DNA of 8,693 nucleotides. Source: Rubrivivax sp. (lineage in GTDB: Bacteria > Pseudomonadota > Gammaproteobacteria > Burkholderiales > Burkholderiaceae). The notes beneath the pieces are model-generated. The model saw only the letters and a list, made by a program, of their open reading frames with translations, had not been told where the DNA came from and did no database searches. The position numbers were made by a program, and so were the translations under genes. This document shows, one piece after another, positions 7,134 to 8,693 of this stretch. The DNA lies in the NCBI GenBank assembly GCA_004211235.1, contig SEEY01000127.1:1-8693 (forward strand), in the 5' to 3' direction. Positions within the stretch are counted from its first letter, which is position 1. Every line of letters begins with the position of its first letter.

Positions 7134-7562
7134 ATGAAGAAGCACACCCTTGCCGCCGTCCTGTCCGCGCTGCTGCCGCTGTGCAGCCAGGCGGCTGACG
7201 TGACGCTCGAAGTCGAAGGGCTGGATACGAGCCGCACGGCCGGGTCGGTCCTGCTGGTGGGCATCTATACGCAAGCCGGCCAGTGGCTCAACAACCCGGC
7301 CATCGCGCAGCGCTTCGCCACCGGTGCAGCGGTCAACGGCAAGCTGACGGTGGTGCTGAAGGGCCTGCCCGAGGGCGCACTGGCGCTGAGCCTGCACCAG
7401 GACCTCAACGCAGACGGCCGGATGGACACGAACGCGCTGGGCATCCCGACCGAGCCCTACGGCTTTTCCAACAACGCCACCGGCGGCTTCGGCCCGCCGA
7501 AATTCGAGCAGGCCGTGCTGACGCCGGCGGCCGGCGCGACCGTCAAGGTCCGCCTGAACTGA
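7134..7562 (+). CDS. Secreted DUF2141 protein (142 aa)
   Basis: A periplasmic or secreted protein of the DUF2141 family, function unknown. Residues 1-20 are a signal peptide (MKKHTLAAVLSALLPLCSQA). The mature part is a single beta-rich domain that carries the family hallmarks in order: VVLKGLPEGALALSLHQDLN (about 74-93), DADGRMD-like acidic loop NADGRMDTNALGIPTEPYGF, then SNNATGGFGPPKFEQA. The D-x-N-x-D-G-x-x-D spacing of the acidic loop resembles a calcium-binding loop; calcium binding is inference. The start at 7134 has GGAG six bases upstream and gives a clean signal peptide; the frame is open further 5' but only as antisense-type sequence overlapping aroG. It lies 103 bases after aroG with no clear promoter or terminator between them. 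There is no evident functional link to aroG. Confidence 0.9.
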   Translation: MKKHTLAAVLSALLPLCSQAADVTLEVEGLDTSRTAGSVLLVGIYTQAGQWLNNPAIAQRFATGAAVNGKLTVVLKGLPEGALALSLHQDLNADGRMDTNALGIPTEPYGFSNNATGGFGPPKFEQAVLTPAAGATVKVRLN

Positions 7563-7618
7563 GCCGGGCGTCGGAAGCGCGCGCCGAACCGACGTTCCTT
7601 GGGCGCCCTGGGGTGAAC

Positions 7619-7649
7619 CCCTGCCCCCTCCTTTCGGGACGGGGCAGGG
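7619..7649 (+). terminator. GC-rich stem-loop after the DUF2141 gene
   Basis: CCCTGCCCC (7619-7627) pairs perfectly with GGGGCAGGG (7641-7649). After a C/C mismatch the stem continues with TCC/GGA around a five-base loop. It lies 57 bases after the DUF2141 stop and just before the next promoter, a natural position for a transcript end. There is no T-tract after it, so intrinsic termination is uncertain. The next bases form a GGCATGCC palindrome (7648-7655). Confidence 0.5.
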
Positions 7650-7658
7650 CATGCCGCA

Positions 7659-7687
7659 TTGACAGGCTTCTGCAAGCGCCCTACTGT
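7659..7687 (+). promoter_or_regulatory. Sigma-70-type promoter for the PEP-CTERM gene pair
   Basis: A perfect -35 element, TTGACA (7659-7664), is followed by the optimal 17-base spacer and TACTGT (7682-7687). The -10 keeps the most important positions (TA at the start, final T) but is otherwise poor. The predicted start is near 7694, giving an untranslated leader of about 105 bases before the ATG at 7799. A strong -35 with a poor -10 is common for regulated promoters, and the operator directly downstream fits that. Confidence 0.65.
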
Positions 7688-7697
7688 CGCGCCGCTT

Positions 7698-7726
7698 GTG
7701 AAAGCGCTTTCAGAAAGCGCTTTCAC
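7698..7726. promoter_or_regulatory. Double-palindrome operator, LacI/GalR-family type
   Basis: A perfect 29-bp inverted repeat centred on the A at 7712, with 14-base arms 7698-7711 and 7713-7726. Each arm itself contains the 12-base palindrome GAAAGCGCTTTC. The first unit, TGAAAGCGCTTTCA (7699-7712), has the central CG and near-perfect symmetry typical of LacI/GalR-family operators; the second (7712-7725) differs only in its first base. The unit centres are 13 bp apart. The site would begin about 4 bases after the predicted transcription start, a standard position for repression. No lacI-type gene is in the window, so the regulator is elsewhere. The transcript could also fold this segment into a hairpin. 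Confidence 0.75.
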
Positions 7727-7798
7727 TTTCGGCGGTCGGCTGCTGTTTCGTCGTCGCCCAGTTCCGGGATCACTCCCATCCAACAACCAGGAGACGAC

Positions 7799-8485
7799 AT
7801 GCTGAATCTGAAATCCCCGCTGGCTTCCTCGCTAGCCTTCGCCGGTCTGCTGCTCGCCGGCACGGCCGGGGCGGCGACCACCAATGGCTTCGCGAACGGC
7901 GGCTTCGAAACCGCCGGCAGTGGCGGCGCATGGGTGGCCGACGGCTGGCTGACCGCGCCGACCGGCAATCCCGTGCTGTGGTCCGGCGAGGCCCACACCG
8001 GCAGCCACTCGGCGCTGCTGACGGTGCCCGCCGGCTTCGGCGCATCGACGTTGCTGCAGGACTCGACCGGCCACGGCGGCCTGCCGGCGCTGGACGCGAG
8101 CAACGTCGGCGACACGCCGGTGCTCAGCTTCTGGGCCAAGGGCGACGTCAGCACGACCGGCAACATCGGCTTCGCGCTGCGCTACCTCGGCGCCAACGGC
8201 ATCCTGGTGGACAGCCAGTTCCAGTTCTTCCAGAACCAGATCAACGCCAGCAGCTGGACGCAGATCAGCTTCCAGGCCGCAGCCATCCCGGCCGGCGCGT
8301 TGTCGGTATTCCTGGAGATGAACACCGCCGTCGGCCCGCTGCTCGATGGCCGCGTCAATGCCGTCTACGTCGACGACGTGCAGCTCACGCTGACCACCGC
8401 AGCCGTGCCCGAGCCGCAGACCTATGCCCTGCTGTTGGCCGGCCTCGGTCTCGTTGCCACCATCGCCCGCCGCCGCCGCGCCTGA
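7799..8485 (+). CDS. Secreted PEP-CTERM protein with CBM-like beta-sandwich (228 aa)
   Basis: A surface or matrix protein processed by the exosortase system. Residues 1-25 are a signal peptide (LASSLAFAGLLLAGTAGA). The body, about 28-200, starts with NGFANGGFETAG and continues with WVADGWLT, SGSHSA-like TGSHSALLTVP, PVLSFWAKGD, SSWTQISFQ and VNAVYVDDVQLTLT. That strand pattern is typical of carbohydrate-binding-module-like (CBM4/9-type, galactose-binding-fold) jelly rolls; actual sugar binding is inference. The tail 203-228 is a textbook PEP-CTERM signal: VPEPQTYA, a hydrophobic helix (LLLAGLGLVATIA) and RRRRA. AGGAG at 7789-7793, five bases before the ATG, sets the start. The promoter and operator upstream suggest repression by a LacI-type regulator. 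The next gene starts 11 bases downstream and is probably co-transcribed. Confidence 0.9.
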   Translation: MLNLKSPLASSLAFAGLLLAGTAGAATTNGFANGGFETAGSGGAWVADGWLTAPTGNPVLWSGEAHTGSHSALLTVPAGFGASTLLQDSTGHGGLPALDASNVGDTPVLSFWAKGDVSTTGNIGFALRYLGANGILVDSQFQFFQNQINASSWTQISFQAAAIPAGALSVFLEMNTAVGPLLDGRVNAVYVDDVQLTLTTAAVPEPQTYALLLAGLGLVATIARRRRA

Positions 8486-8496
8486 GGAGTGCCGCC

Positions 8497-8693
8497 ATGA
8501 AAAACCTGTCTCTCCGCCAACTCTCTGCAGCCCTGCTGTTGTGCGGCCTGGCCGCCCAGGCCAACGCCGCCGGCACGGTCGTCCTCGACACCTACGCCCC
8601 GGGCGAGGACCCCTTCGGCTGGACGACGCTGCTGACCACCGACCAGTACGCTGCCGTCGCCTTCGATATCAGCAGCTCTACGTCCATCCAGTC
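8497..8693 (+). CDS. Secreted protein, 3'-truncated; possible second PEP-CTERM-type protein
   Basis: An open frame of 65 codons that runs off the right edge. It begins with a signal peptide, MKNLSLRQLSAALLLCGLAA followed by QANA and then mature AGTVVLDTYAPG. The visible mature part (DPFGWTTLLTTDQYAAVAFD, then ISSSTSIQS) has the look of the beta-rich N-terminus of 'choice-of-anchor' proteins, which commonly end in PEP-CTERM tails; this is a weak resemblance and the C-terminus is not visible. AGGAG at 8485-8489 is the ribosome binding site and shares its first base with the stop codon of the preceding gene, seven bases before the ATG. The tight join suggests translational coupling and a shared role with the upstream PEP-CTERM protein. 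Confidence 0.82.
   Translation, partial: MKNLSLRQLSAALLLCGLAAQANAAGTVVLDTYAPGEDPFGWTTLLTTDQYAAVAFDISSSTSIQ

Noticed and set aside
5516..7264. A 582-codon minus-strand frame opposite the transporter and aroG
   Set aside because: It is the complement of two well-supported genes, has no family features and has shadow-like composition.
7698..7726. Reading the 29-bp palindrome as an intrinsic terminator
   Set aside because: It lacks a T-tract after the stem and sits just after a promoter and before a gene on the same strand; the nested palindromes with central CG fit a repressor operator better.
7283..7798. 172-codon upstream extension of the PEP-CTERM gene
   Set aside because: It is an out-of-frame reading of the DUF2141 gene and of the control region; the signal peptide begins at 7799.

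Overview
This GC-rich window reads as chromosomal DNA of a betaproteobacterium, most likely of the order Burkholderiales. That placement is inferred from base composition, protein style and the presence of PEP-CTERM/exosortase substrates; no rRNA or other taxonomic marker is present. Coding density is high. Almost every gene start is backed by a purine-rich ribosome binding site, and there is no tRNA, rRNA, CRISPR array, transposase or phage gene.

Layout from left to right. (1) The 3' part of parC (topoisomerase IV subunit A), + strand, cut by the window edge. (2) A 203-bp, relatively AT-rich gap that ends in a good match to a sigma-54 promoter, then a 101-residue secreted PEP-CTERM protein and a strong stem-loop terminator. 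(3) A minus-strand run, transcribed right to left, of lysR-type regulator, pyrD (quinone-linked dihydroorotate dehydrogenase) and a BamE/SmpA-like lipoprotein, with gaps of only 14 and 19 bases. (4) A 102-bp divergent control region with a 17-bp-period direct repeat and a terminal inverted repeat. (5) A plus-strand EamA/DMT-family exporter followed after 29 bases by a class I DAHP synthase (entry enzyme of the shikimate pathway). (6) A secreted DUF2141 protein. (7) A 236-bp control region with a hairpin, a sigma-70-type promoter and, just past the predicted start site, a double-palindrome operator of LacI-family type. (8) A secreted PEP-CTERM protein with a CBM-like beta-sandwich and, 11 bases on, a second secreted protein cut by the right edge.

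The window mixes housekeeping genes (parC, pyrD, aroG) with envelope and matrix genes. Its most interesting content is regulatory. Two PEP-CTERM genes appear to be wired to different circuits: the small one to RpoN (sigma-54), and the larger one to a sigma-70 promoter under a LacI-type repressor, hence possibly to sugar availability. I see no exosortase, exopolysaccharide cluster or prsK/prsR here, so these substrates must be processed by machinery encoded elsewhere. I found no clearly new multi-gene defence or mobile system.
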